From an uncultured Blautia sp. (GTDB lineage Bacteria; Bacillota; Clostridia; Lachnospirales; Lachnospiraceae), in NCBI GenBank assembly GCA_900553515.1, contig USDN01000008.1, positions 3,869 to 67,868 of the forward strand: 64,000 nucleotides of DNA, given 5' to 3'. Shown piece after piece: positions 41,134 to 50,733 of this stretch (positions within the stretch are counted from its first letter, which is position 1; each line of letters starts with the position of its first letter). The notes under the pieces are model-generated. The model saw only the letters and a list, made by a program, of their open reading frames with translations, did not search any database and was not told where the DNA came from. The position numbers were made by a program, and so were the translations under genes.

Positions 41134-44100
41134 GTGTATCAGAAGGTAGATACGAACCTGAACTTTGTTGACCGTGAAAAGAAGGTCGAGCAGTTCTGGA
41201 AAGAAAACCATATTTTTGAAAAAAGTATGGACAGCCGTAAAGAAGGAGAAACCTATACTTTCTATGACGGACCGCCCACAGCCAACGGCAAGCCTCATAT
41301 CGGTCATGTACTGACCCGCGTTATCAAGGATATGATTCCCAGATATCGTACCATGAAGGGCAACATGGTTCCCCGTAAGGCCGGATGGGATACTCATGGA
41401 CTTCCGGTAGAGCTTGAAGTTGAGAAAAAGCTTGGACTTGACGGCAAGGAGCAGATTGAGGCTTACGGTATGGAGCCGTTTATCCAGCAGTGTAAAGAAA
41501 GCGTCTGGAAATACAAGGGAATGTGGGAGGATTTTTCTTCTACTGTTGGTTTCTGGGCCGACATGGATCATCCTTATGTAACTTATGACGACAATTATAT
41601 TGAGTCTGAGTGGTGGGCGCTGAAAGAAATCTGGAATAAGGATCTCCTTTATAAAGGATTTAAGATTGTGCCTTACTGCCCGCGCTGCGGAACCCCGCTT
41701 TCTGCACAGGAGGTTTCCCAGGGCTATAAGACTGTAAAGGAACGCTCTGCTATCGTCCGTTTTAAGGTTGTAGGAGAGGATGCTTATTTCCTGGCATGGA
41801 CAACCACACCATGGACACTTCCTTCCAACCTGGCACTCTGTGTAAATCCGGATGAGACTTACTGTAAGGTAAAGGCAGCAGACGGATACACCTATTATAT
41901 GGCAGAGGCTCTTCTGGACAGGGTTCTTGGCAAGCTTGCCAAAGAGGATGAAAAGGCTTACGAGGTTCTGGAAACATATAAAGGAACAGATCTGGAATAT
42001 AAAGAGTATGAGCCTCTCTGGGAATGTACCAGAGAAGCCGCTGCAAAGCAGAAGAAAAAAGCACATTATGTAGTATGCGATAATTATGTTACCATGAGCG
42101 ACGGTACTGGTATCGTTCATATCGCGCCGGCATTCGGTGAGGACGATAACCGTGTGGGACGCGAATATAACCTTCCGTTTGTACAGTTTGTAGACGGACA
42201 GGGAAATATGGCAAAAGAAACTCCATATGCAGGAGTATTTGTAAAGAAGGCAGATCCACTTGTACTTGTTGACCTTGACAAAGAAGGCAAGCTGTTTGAC
42301 GCTCCGAAGTTTGAGCACGACTATCCGCACTGCTGGCGCTGCGACACACCGCTGATCTACTATGCACGGGAGTCCTGGTTCATCAAAATGACAGCAGTAA
42401 AGGACGATCTGATCCGCAACAATAATACCATCAACTGGATTCCGGAAAGCATCGGAAAAGGCCGTTTCGGAGACTGGCTGGAAAACGTTCAGGACTGGGG
42501 TATTTCCAGAAACCGTTACTGGGGCACACCACTGAATATCTGGCAGTGTGAATGTGGACATATGCACTCCATCGGAAGCCGTAAGGAGCTTTATGAGATG
42601 AGTGGTGATGAGAAGGCGAAGACCGTAGAGCTTCACCGTCCTTACATTGATGAGATCACTATGAAGTGTCCGGAGTGCGGCGGAACCATGCACCGTGTAC
42701 CGGAGGTAATTGACTGCTGGTTTGACTCAGGAGCCATGCCTTTTGCACAGCATCATTATCCGTTTGAAAACCAGGATCTGTTTGAGCAGCAGTTCCCGGC
42801 AGATTTTATTTCCGAGGCAGTTGACCAGACAAGAGGATGGTTCTATTCTCTTCTGGCAGAATCCACTCTGCTGTTTAACAAGGCTCCGTACAGAAATGTT
42901 ATCGTTCTTGGCCATGTACAGGATGAGAACGGACAGAAGATGAGTAAGTCCAAAGGAAACGCAGTAGATCCTTTTGACGCTCTTGAAAAGTACGGCGCAG
43001 ACGCGATCCGCTGGTATTTCTATATCAACAGCGCTCCATGGCTTCCGAACCGTTTCCACGGCAAGGCAGTTGTAGAGGGACAGCGTAAATTTATGAGCAC
43101 ACTTTGGAATACTTATGCATTCTTTGTGCTTTATGCGAATATTGATGAATTTGACGCAACAAAATATACATTAGAGTACGATAAACTTCCGGTTATGGAT
43201 AAATGGTTGCTTTCTAAGTTAAATACCGTAGTAAAAGCAGTAGATGAGAATCTGGCAAACTACAAGATCCCGGAAAGTGCAAGAGCTCTTCAGGAATTTG
43301 TAGATGAAATGAGTAACTGGTATGTAAGAAGAAGCCGCGAGCGTTTCTGGGCAAAGGGAATGGAGCAGGATAAGATCAATGCCTATATGACTCTTTATAC
43401 AGCCCTTGTGACAATCTCCAAGGCTGCGGCTCCTATGATTCCGTTTATGACAGAGGACATGTACCAGAACCTGGTAAGAAGCGTAGATAAGAACACACCG
43501 GAAAGTATCCATCTCTGCGATTTCCCTGAGGTAAAAACAGAGTGGATCAACAAGGAACTGGAAGACGATATGGAAGCTCTTCTGAAGGTGGTCGTTCTCG
43601 GACGCGCGGCAAGAAATACTGCCAATATCAAGAACCGTCAGCCAATCGGCACAATGTATGTAAAATCTGAAAAAGAAATGGATCAGTTCTACACAGACAT
43701 TATTGCAGACGAGCTGAATGTAAAAGAAGTTAAATTTGCAAAAGATGTAGAATCCTTTATTTCCTACAGCTTTAAACCGCAGCTCCGTACGGTGGGACCG
43801 AAGTACGGCAAGCTTCTGGGCGGTATCCGTACAGCCCTTACAGAGCTGAATGGTACAGCGGCTATGAAGGAACTGAAGGAAACAGGACTTCTTACTCTGG
43901 ATATCAATGGAAACAGGGTGGAGCTGGCTGAGGAAGATCTTCTGATCGAGACTGCCCAGACAGAAGGCTATGTAACAGAGACAGACGGAGATACTTCCGT
44001 AGTTCTGGATACAAACCTGACACCGGAGCTGATCGAGGAGGGCTTTGTCCGCGAGATCATCAGCAAGATCCAGACCATGAGAAAAGAGGCTGGCTTTGAG

Positions 44101-44286
44101 GTTATGGATAAGATCTGTGTTTATGCAAAAGATAATGAACGTATTGCAGATCTGATGGAAAGCCATAAAGAAGAGATCATGTCTGAGGTGCTGGCAGAGG
44201 AGATCATCTTGAATGAAACCGATGGTTATGTAAAAGAATGGAATATCAATAAAGAAAATGTCGTTCTTGGCGTAGCCAGAAAGTAG
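41134..44286 (+). CDS. ileS: Isoleucyl-tRNA synthetase
   Basis: A 1050-residue class I aminoacyl-tRNA synthetase. The HIGH motif is KPHIGHVL (near residue 55), the KMSKS motif KMSKSKG (Lys602), and WTTTPWTLPSN marks the CP1 editing domain. The length and C-terminal region match the eukaryote-like (ileS2) type found in many anaerobes. Start is GTG 41134, giving MYQKVDTNLNF, with GGAGG 8 nt upstream; the open frame extends further upstream but lies in leader RNA. Regulated by the T-box. Confidence 0.97.
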   Translation: MYQKVDTNLNFVDREKKVEQFWKENHIFEKSMDSRKEGETYTFYDGPPTANGKPHIGHVLTRVIKDMIPRYRTMKGNMVPRKAGWDTHGLPVELEVEKKLGLDGKEQIEAYGMEPFIQQCKESVWKYKGMWEDFSSTVGFWADMDHPYVTYDDNYIESEWWALKEIWNKDLLYKGFKIVPYCPRCGTPLSAQEVSQGYKTVKERSAIVRFKVVGEDAYFLAWTTTPWTLPSNLALCVNPDETYCKVKAADGYTYYMAEALLDRVLGKLAKEDEKAYEVLETYKGTDLEYKEYEPLWECTREAAAKQKKKAHYVVCDNYVTMSDGTGIVHIAPAFGEDDNRVGREYNLPFVQFVDGQGNMAKETPYAGVFVKKADPLVLVDLDKEGKLFDAPKFEHDYPHCWRCDTPLIYYARESWFIKMTAVKDDLIRNNNTINWIPESIGKGRFGDWLENVQDWGISRNRYWGTPLNIWQCECGHMHSIGSRKELYEMSGDEKAKTVELHRPYIDEITMKCPECGGTMHRVPEVIDCWFDSGAMPFAQHHYPFENQDLFEQQFPADFISEAVDQTRGWFYSLLAESTLLFNKAPYRNVIVLGHVQDENGQKMSKSKGNAVDPFDALEKYGADAIRWYFYINSAPWLPNRFHGKAVVEGQRKFMSTLWNTYAFFVLYANIDEFDATKYTLEYDKLPVMDKWLLSKLNTVVKAVDENLANYKIPESARALQEFVDEMSNWYVRRSRERFWAKGMEQDKINAYMTLYTALVTISKAAAPMIPFMTEDMYQNLVRSVDKNTPESIHLCDFPEVKTEWINKELEDDMEALLKVVVLGRAARNTANIKNRQPIGTMYVKSEKEMDQFYTDIIADELNVKEVKFAKDVESFISYSFKPQLRTVGPKYGKLLGGIRTALTELNGTAAMKELKETGLLTLDINGNRVELAEEDLLIETAQTEGYVTETDGDTSVVLDTNLTPELIEEGFVREIISKIQTMRKEAGFEVMDKICVYAKDNERIADLMESHKEEIMSEVLAEEIILNETDGYVKEWNINKENVVLGVARK

Positions 44287-44299
44287 GAGGAAAGAGGAA

Positions 44300-46762
44300 A
44301 TGATTAACAAGCAGTTTAAAAAAGAGGCGTTTAAAGAAAGCGTAAAAGAAAATGTAAAGTTTTTGTACCGAAAAACTCTTGAGGAAGCAACTCAGGAGCA
44401 GATCTTTCAGGCAGTCAGCTATACAGTAAAAGACGTGATCATCGACGACTGGCTGGAGTCACAGAATGCATATCACGAAAAAGATCCCAAGATCGTTTAC
44501 TATATGTCCATGGAGTTCCTTATGGGACGCGCTCTTGGAAACAACCTTCTGAACCTTACCGCTTATGAAGAGGTAAAAGAAGCTCTTGAGGAACTGGGAC
44601 TTGACCTGAACGTGATCGAAGACCAGGAGCCGGATCCGGCTCTTGGAAACGGTGGTCTGGGACGTCTGGCAGCATGTTTCCTGGATTCACTGGCAACCTT
44701 GAACTACTGTGCATACGGCTGCGGTATCCGCTACCGTTACGGTATGTTCAAACAGCAGATCAAGGACGGCTTCCAGTATGAGGTGCCGGATAACTGGCTG
44801 AAAAACGGATATCCTTTTGAACTGCGTCGTCCGGAATATGCAAAGGAAGTACACTTCGGCGGATATGTACGTGTAGAGTACGATCAGGCTACCGGCACAA
44901 ATAAATTCATCCATGAAGGATACCAGGCAGTAAAAGCGGTTCCGTTTGATATGCCGATCCTTGGATATAACAACAAGATCGTAAACACTCTTCGTATCTG
45001 GGATGCAGAGCCGATCGTTGATTTCGGACTGGATTCCTTTGATAAGGGTGACTACAAGAAGGCGGTAGAGCAGGAAAACCTTGCCCGCAATATCGTAGAG
45101 GTACTTTATCCGAACGACAACCATATGGCAGGTAAAGAACTTCGTCTGAAACAGCAGTATTTCTTTGTTTCTGCCAGTCTTCAGGCAGCAATTGAAAAAT
45201 ACAAAAAAGACCATGATGATATCCGCAGGCTTTATGAGAAGGTTGTCTTCCAGATGAACGACACTCATCCGACTGTTGCAGTTGCAGAGCTTATGCGTAT
45301 TCTTATGGACGAAGAAGGTCTTGGCTGGGACGAGGCATGGGAGATCACAACCAAATGTGTTGCCTACACCAACCATACCATTATGTCCGAGGCTCTGGAA
45401 AAATGGCCGATCGAGCTGTTCTCCAGACTTCTTCCCCGTGTATACCAGATCATTGAGGAGATCAACAGAAGGTTCATCCTGGATATTCAGGCTAAATATC
45501 CGGGCAACTATGAGAAGATCAAAAAGATGGCGATCATCTATGACGGTCAGGTAAAAATGGCTCACCTTGCAATTGTTGCAGGCTTCTCTGTAAACGGTGT
45601 TGCAAGACTTCACACAGAGATCCTGAAAAATCAGGAGCTGAGAGATTTCTACGAGATGATGCCGGAAAAATTCAACAACAAGACAAACGGTATCACACAG
45701 AGACGTTTCCTGCTTCACGGAAACCAGCTTCTTGCAAACTGGGTAACCGACCATATCGGACCGGAATGGATCACAGACCTTTCTCAGATCAGTAAACTGA
45801 AACTTTATGTGGATGACGAGAAAGCGCAGCAGGAGTTCATGAACATTAAATACCAGAACAAGGTACGTCTTGCAAAATATATTCTGGAGCATAACGGCGT
45901 TGAAGTTGATCCTCGTTCTATCTTTGACGTTCAGGTTAAGAGACTTCACGAGTACAAACGTCAGCTTCTGAACATCCTTCACGTTATTTATCTGTACGAT
46001 CAGATCAAACTTCACCCGGAGATGGACTTCTATCCAAGAACATTTATCTTCGGAGCAAAGGCTTCTGCAGGTTATCATACAGCCAAGAAGATCATTAAAC
46101 TGATCAACTCTGTTGCAGATGTGGTAAATAACGACAAGTCCATTAACAATAAGCTGAAGGTTGTATTTATTGAGAACTACCGTGTATCTAACGCAGAGAT
46201 GATCTTTGCTGCAGCAGACGTTTCCGAACAGATTTCCACTGCAAGTAAAGAGGCTTCCGGTACAGGAAACATGAAGTTCATGCTGAACGGCGCTCCTACA
46301 CTGGGAACCATGGACGGCGCCAATGTGGAGATCGTTGAGGAGGTTGGAGAGGAGAACGCATTTATCTTCGGTCTCAGCTCTGACGAGGTTATCAACTATG
46401 AGAACAACGGCGGCTATGATCCAAACGTGATCTACAACACAGACGGCGAGATTCGTCAGGTTCTTATGGAGCTGATTAACGGAACCTTCTCTAAGGATAC
46501 AGAGCTGTTCCGCGATCTTTATGATTCACTTCTTACAACGAAGAATACAGACCGCGCAGACAGATACTTCATTCTGGCTGACTTCCGTTCCTATGCGGCA
46601 GCGCAGAAACGTGTAGAGGAAGCTTACCGTGATGAAAAACGCTGGGCGCGTATGGCAATGATGAACACTGCATGCAGCGGTAAGTTCACATCAGACAGAA
46701 CTATCCAGGAATATGTAGACGATATCTGGCATCTGGATAAGGTTATGATCGAGACAAAATAA
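44300..46762 (+). CDS. glgP: Glycogen/alpha-glucan phosphorylase
   Basis: An 820-residue GT35 phosphorylase. The pyridoxal-phosphate site is EASGTGNMKFMLNG with Lys659, and the N-terminal NGGLGRLAACFLDS region is conserved. It releases glucose-1-phosphate from glycogen or maltodextrin. It begins only 13 nt after ileS with AGGAGG and no promoter visible between, so it is likely co-transcribed with ileS under the Ile T-box. A strong terminator follows. Confidence 0.96.
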   Translation: MINKQFKKEAFKESVKENVKFLYRKTLEEATQEQIFQAVSYTVKDVIIDDWLESQNAYHEKDPKIVYYMSMEFLMGRALGNNLLNLTAYEEVKEALEELGLDLNVIEDQEPDPALGNGGLGRLAACFLDSLATLNYCAYGCGIRYRYGMFKQQIKDGFQYEVPDNWLKNGYPFELRRPEYAKEVHFGGYVRVEYDQATGTNKFIHEGYQAVKAVPFDMPILGYNNKIVNTLRIWDAEPIVDFGLDSFDKGDYKKAVEQENLARNIVEVLYPNDNHMAGKELRLKQQYFFVSASLQAAIEKYKKDHDDIRRLYEKVVFQMNDTHPTVAVAELMRILMDEEGLGWDEAWEITTKCVAYTNHTIMSEALEKWPIELFSRLLPRVYQIIEEINRRFILDIQAKYPGNYEKIKKMAIIYDGQVKMAHLAIVAGFSVNGVARLHTEILKNQELRDFYEMMPEKFNNKTNGITQRRFLLHGNQLLANWVTDHIGPEWITDLSQISKLKLYVDDEKAQQEFMNIKYQNKVRLAKYILEHNGVEVDPRSIFDVQVKRLHEYKRQLLNILHVIYLYDQIKLHPEMDFYPRTFIFGAKASAGYHTAKKIIKLINSVADVVNNDKSINNKLKVVFIENYRVSNAEMIFAAADVSEQISTASKEASGTGNMKFMLNGAPTLGTMDGANVEIVEEVGEENAFIFGLSSDEVINYENNGGYDPNVIYNTDGEIRQVLMELINGTFSKDTELFRDLYDSLLTTKNTDRADRYFILADFRSYAAAQKRVEEAYRDEKRWARMAMMNTACSGKFTSDRTIQEYVDDIWHLDKVMIETK

Positions 46763-46785
46763 AAATAAGCTATACAGCAGTGAAG

Positions 46786-46841
46786 GAGCTGCTGCAGGCT
46801 TTTGATCCGTAATGGAGAGAAGGTCTGCAGCGGCTCTTTTT
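46786..46841 (+). terminator. Terminator of the ileS-glgP transcript
   Basis: GAGCTGCTGCAG (46786-46797) pairs with CTGCAGCGGCTC (46825-46836), then TTTTT. Confidence 0.88.
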
Positions 46842-46986
46842 CATTTGCCAGAGTGTACTGGATTTTCTGATTTGTTCTTACACTGTTGAAAAAAGTGGTG
46901 AAATCATGTACTGAGGGCTAGCCGTTGCGCCAGCGACTTGGTACAATATAAAAAAGATAATTTTGCAGGAAAAGGAGAAGTGAGAC

Positions 46987-47667
46987 ATGAAAAGAAGTAA
47001 GATCAATGCAGTGATCAAAGATATGGAAAAACTGATAGCGGATCATGGATTTCAGATCCCGCCTTTTTGTAAATGGACTCCGCAGGACTGGAAAGAAAAG
47101 GGACATGAGTATGACGAGATCAGAGACAACATGCTTGGCTGGGATATCACCGATTATGGCCTTGGAAAATTTGATGAGGTAGGTTTTGCCCTGATCACTA
47201 TCCGCAACGGAAACCTGCAAATGGATAAGTATACAAAGACCTATGCAGAAAAGCTTCTTATGGTCAATGACGGACAGATGGCACCTATGCATTTTCACTG
47301 GAATAAAATGGAGGATATCATTAACCGCGGAGGCGGAAATGTTCTGATCACTGTTTATAATTCTACCGAGGACGGACAGTTTGCGGATACAGATGTGACT
47401 GTACACTGTGATGGAAGAGAGTATACTGTAAAAGCCGGGACACAGATCCGTTTGACTCCAGGTGAAAGTATCACCATCTATCCATACATGTATCATGATT
47501 TCCACGTAGAAGAGGGAACCGGGGCAGTACTTCTGGGTGAAGTATCCATGTGCAACGATGACGAAAATGATAATCGTTTTTATGAGCCAATCGGAAGATT
47601 TCCGGAGATCGAGGAGGATGAGCCGGTATATCGTTTTCTCTGTAACGAATACCCGGAAGCAGAATAA
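46987..47667 (+). CDS. D-lyxose/D-mannose ketol-isomerase
   Basis: A 226-residue cupin-fold sugar isomerase of the Lyx_isomer family. Metal ligands are expected in M-H-F-H-W-N-K-M-E-D (near residues 99-108; two His and the Glu) and in the later Y-H-D-F-H-V segment (His near 162). It interconverts D-lyxose/D-xylulose or D-mannose/D-fructose. Its own promoter has TACAAT near 46942-46947; AAAGGAG ribosome binding site. Linked on the far side to an acquired hexose/polyol operon. Confidence 0.92.
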   Translation: MKRSKINAVIKDMEKLIADHGFQIPPFCKWTPQDWKEKGHEYDEIRDNMLGWDITDYGLGKFDEVGFALITIRNGNLQMDKYTKTYAEKLLMVNDGQMAPMHFHWNKMEDIINRGGGNVLITVYNSTEDGQFADTDVTVHCDGREYTVKAGTQIRLTPGESITIYPYMYHDFHVEEGTGAVLLGEVSMCNDDENDNRFYEPIGRFPEIEEDEPVYRFLCNEYPEAE

Positions 47668-47700
47668 AAATAGTCAGATACTTTTGTGGAAACTATAGCA

Positions 47701-47745
47701 ATTCAAGTCAGCGCCACCAGAAGAGCTGATGGTACTGACCTGAAT
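47701..47745. terminator. Hairpin between convergent genes
   Basis: ATTCAAGTCAG (47701-47711) pairs with CTGACCTGAAT (47735-47745), one mismatch. It is probably a bidirectional terminator, although the T-tract is poor. Confidence 0.5.
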
Positions 47746-47786
47746 ATCACGTTGAGAGAGTTTGGATTTTCATGGAACCGGGTTCC

Positions 47787-48650
47787 TCAATATTCTGTTT
47801 TTGCCATTCCAGCGCTCCCACAAATTTGTATTTTTTTCATAACATAGTTTTTAACTTCATCACGTCCAACCGCATTATATTTTTTGGGATCGATTATATC
47901 TGGATTTTCTCTTAAAATACGCCGTACGCCGTTCGTGAATGCAATGCGTAAATCTGTAGCATAATTCACTTTGCAAATTCCTCGGGTAATACAATCTACC
48001 ACATCGTCATCGGGAACCCCGGATGTTCCATGAAGAACTAATGGAATTTCCACAACTTTACGTATTTCACTTAGACGTTCCATATCCAGTTTAGGTGTTC
48101 CTTTATAAATTCCGTGTGCAGTTCCTATTGCTACAGCCAAAGAATCTACTCCTGTAATCTTTACGAATTCCGCTGCTTGTTTTGGATCTGTATATGGATT
48201 TCCTTCTCCAGCATCCAGATCGTCTTCTTTTCCGCCTACTTTTCCAAGTTCTGCTTCAACGGAAATTCCTGCAGCATGACACACATCTGCAACAGCCTTA
48301 CTAACTGTAATATTTTCTTCAAAGGTTCCATGTGAACCATCTATCATAATAGATGTATAACCAGCTCGATATGCTTTCATAGCCAGATCAAAATTATTTC
48401 CATGATCTAAATGCATTACTACAGGAACACTTGCCTTTTCAGCAGCAGTTTTTACATTTGCATAAAAGTAATTACAATCTGCATATGCAATTGTAGATGG
48501 CGTTGTTTGAATAATTACCGGTGACTTCAGTTCCTCTGCGGCCGATACTACAGCCTGTACCATTTCCATGTTTTCCACATTAAATGCTCCTACTGCGTAT
48601 CCGTTTTTCTGTGCATCCAGTAACAATTCTTTTGTCGTAACTAATGGCAT
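47787..48650 (-). CDS. Class II fructose/tagatose-bisphosphate aldolase
   Basis: A 287-residue class II aldolase of the GatY/KbaY/FbaA type. Zinc ligands: HLDHG (near residues 82-86), E-A-E-L-G-K-V-G-G (near 133-141), GTAHGIYKG (near 178) and L-V-L-H-G-T-S-G (near 206). It cleaves a ketose-1,6-bisphosphate. It is the last gene of the PTS operon; together with the kinase and dehydrogenase it forms a complete route from a PTS sugar or polyol to triose phosphates. Confidence 0.92.
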   Translation of the reverse strand: MPLVTTKELLLDAQKNGYAVGAFNVENMEMVQAVVSAAEELKSPVIIQTTPSTIAYADCNYFYANVKTAAEKASVPVVMHLDHGNNFDLAMKAYRAGYTSIMIDGSHGTFEENITVSKAVADVCHAAGISVEAELGKVGGKEDDLDAGEGNPYTDPKQAAEFVKITGVDSLAVAIGTAHGIYKGTPKLDMERLSEIRKVVEIPLVLHGTSGVPDDDVVDCITRGICKVNYATDLRIAFTNGVRRILRENPDIIDPKKYNAVGRDEVKNYVMKKIQICGSAGMAKTEY

Positions 48651-48689
48651 TTTTTACCTCCATTCATCTATTTTCCTGTATTTTATACC

Positions 48690-49610
48690 CTAACTCACTA
48701 TATTAACCTGTATATTTTTTCTGTAATCTTCTACTTTTTTTAAGTTTCCAATTGCATTACTCTCTGCTACGTTTGCTCCTGTAGCTGATGAAAGTTGCAT
48801 TGCCTCTTCTATTTTATCAGGATGATCCAGCCATACACTTAGAAATGCAGCCAAGGCAGAATCGCCAGCACAGGCAGAACTCAGCAGTTTTACAGGATAT
48901 GCATTTGCATAATACATTTTTTTTCCATTATAAAAATAAGAACCTTTTTCTCCCATAGTAAGTAATATATTTTGCGCCCCCATTTCCCAAAGAAGACGTA
49001 ACGCTTTTTTTATGTCTTCTTTGGTATCTGTAGGAATTCCAAAAATTTCTCTTACTTCTTCATCATTTGGTTTAATTAATAACGGATGATATTGTAAAAG
49101 TTCTGAAAGCTTTTTAGAACTGATGTCTAATATAACATCTACATTTTTCTTTTCACAAACTTGAAAAACTTTCTCGTAAAACTCAGTGTTTACTCCTCTT
49201 GGAAGGCTTCCGCTGATTGATAAATAATCCATATCATTTGAGTTTTCAATCATTTTTAGCATGTCCATCTGGTTTTCTTCTGTTACGTAAGATCCTTCAT
49301 TTACCAGTTTATACTCATCTGTTCCATCATTGAGAAAAATATTAATTCTTGTGGTATCATCTACCCATATCGGAACCACCGTGATACCTTTCTTTTCAGA
49401 CTCTTCTACGACATACTTTCCAGAAAAGCCTCCAAAAAATCCCATTATTTTTGATTCTACATTATAGTGTTTCAAAACAAAACTAACATTTAACCCTTTG
49501 CCATTTGGAGTATAAACTGCTCCGAAAGTCCTGTTGACTTTTCGCGCTTTCACACCATTGGAGCAGATATTCATATCAATTGCAGGATTTGTTGTTAAAG
49601 TGTAAATCAT
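48690..49610 (-). CDS. PfkB-family 1-phosphofructokinase/tagatose-6-phosphate kinase
   Basis: A 306-residue kinase of the LacC/FruK group: T-x-N-P-A-I-D near residues 6-12, GKGLNVSFVL near 37-46, SGSLPRGV near 133 and the catalytic region S-A-C-A-G-D-S near 246-252. The usual anion-hole G-A-G-D is C-A-G-D here; the catalytic Asp is kept. It would phosphorylate a ketose phosphate for the downstream aldolase. AT-rich codon use like the rest of this operon. Confidence 0.9.
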   Translation of the reverse strand: MIYTLTTNPAIDMNICSNGVKARKVNRTFGAVYTPNGKGLNVSFVLKHYNVESKIMGFFGGFSGKYVVEESEKKGITVVPIWVDDTTRINIFLNDGTDEYKLVNEGSYVTEENQMDMLKMIENSNDMDYLSISGSLPRGVNTEFYEKVFQVCEKKNVDVILDISSKKLSELLQYHPLLIKPNDEEVREIFGIPTDTKEDIKKALRLLWEMGAQNILLTMGEKGSYFYNGKKMYYANAYPVKLLSSACAGDSALAAFLSVWLDHPDKIEEAMQLSSATGANVAESNAIGNLKKVEDYRKNIQVNIVS

Positions 49611-49669
49611 AAAGATACTCCTCTCTATGCAAATTGTATCAGTATAGTAATCTCTGAATTTGAATTTCG

Positions 49670-50716
49670 CTAAAACTGAACAACAACCCTGAATTTATCG
49701 CCTTTGATTGCAGATTCAAATGCTTCTTTAATCTGATTTGCCGGGTATATTTCACTTACAAATGGTCTCATGTCCAATACTCCTTCTGATACCATTCTTG
49801 CTGCCCGTACAAAATCTCTGTCATTTGAATTTGCGGTTCCAAGTATCTGAATAGATTTACCATGTACCCAGTTAGGATCAAAAGGAACTGGTTCTGCCGG
49901 ATGAATGGAACTGTATAAAATAATCTTTCCAGCATTACATACACACTTAAAAGCATCTTCCACAACAGAAGGTAATGGGGTGGTATCAAATACCACCTGG
50001 GCTTTAATTCCGTTAGTAAGTTCAATAATCCGTTTCTGAAGATCTTCTTTCTGTGGATTAATTGTATATTTGGCTCCTAAAGATTTCGCAATCTCTGTTC
50101 TTTTTTCATTAACATCGGAGACAATTACAGTTGCTCCCTGTTTTACAGCAATAGCTGTATGCAAGAGTCCCATAATTCCACAGCCAATAATAAGTACGGT
50201 ATCTCCCATCTGAATATTTGCAGTTTCCACACTATGAACAACGCAGGAGACAGGTTCGATAATAGCAGCTTCCTGAGGCGATACATTTTCATATTTAAAC
50301 ATACAATCCGGAGAAACCAGCATATATTCGCTCAGACCGCCCATTCCTTTGTGTGGCATGCCTTCCAGATGAGCGCTATGATTAAAATGATTACAGCTCT
50401 GTGAATTTCCCGTTTTGCAGTAGTAACAGTTTCTGCACTGAAGAGTGGCACCTACTACAACTTTATCACCAACCGCCCATTCTAGCTGATTTACTTCGTC
50501 TCCTAATTCCACAATATGTGCAGCAATCTCATGACCACCAATAAAAGGAAATTTTACTTTGTTCACGCCTGTATAGACTCTTTGTTCCCAGGTGCAAATT
50601 GCAGTTGCATCGATTTTTACTAATACTTTATTTCCTTTTGGAACCGGTCTGTCACATTCCTGAAGCTCGATTTCTTTTATTCCTGTAAATACTGCTGTTT
50701 TCATTTTTTTACTCAT
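49670..50716 (-). CDS. Zinc-dependent polyol/alcohol dehydrogenase
   Basis: A 348-residue medium-chain dehydrogenase. Catalytic zinc ligands: Cys near 41 (A-I-C-T-W-E-Q-R) and G-H-E (near 61-63); structural zinc Cys run C-R-N-C-Y-Y-C-K-T-G-N-S-Q-S-C (near 94-108); NAD motif G-C-G-I-M-G near 178. It resembles L-iditol/galactitol-phosphate dehydrogenases. In this operon it would oxidise a PTS-imported polyol phosphate to a ketose phosphate. Substrate unproven. Confidence 0.88.
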   Translation of the reverse strand: MSKKMKTAVFTGIKEIELQECDRPVPKGNKVLVKIDATAICTWEQRVYTGVNKVKFPFIGGHEIAAHIVELGDEVNQLEWAVGDKVVVGATLQCRNCYYCKTGNSQSCNHFNHSAHLEGMPHKGMGGLSEYMLVSPDCMFKYENVSPQEAAIIEPVSCVVHSVETANIQMGDTVLIIGCGIMGLLHTAIAVKQGATVIVSDVNEKRTEIAKSLGAKYTINPQKEDLQKRIIELTNGIKAQVVFDTTPLPSVVEDAFKCVCNAGKIILYSSIHPAEPVPFDPNWVHGKSIQILGTANSNDRDFVRAARMVSEGVLDMRPFVSEIYPANQIKEAFESAIKGDKFRVVVQF

Positions 50717-50733
50717 TTTTCTTCTCCTTTCTG

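Noticed and set aside
41104..42693. Very long open frame antisense to ileS
   Set aside because: It mirrors the codon structure of ileS, has no ribosome binding site or recognisable domain, and the plus-strand gene is certain. The same holds for long antisense frames over glgP (44687-46078) and the C69 peptidase (39149-40234), and for the 390-codon frame on the plus strand opposite the D,D-carboxypeptidase (28369-29541).
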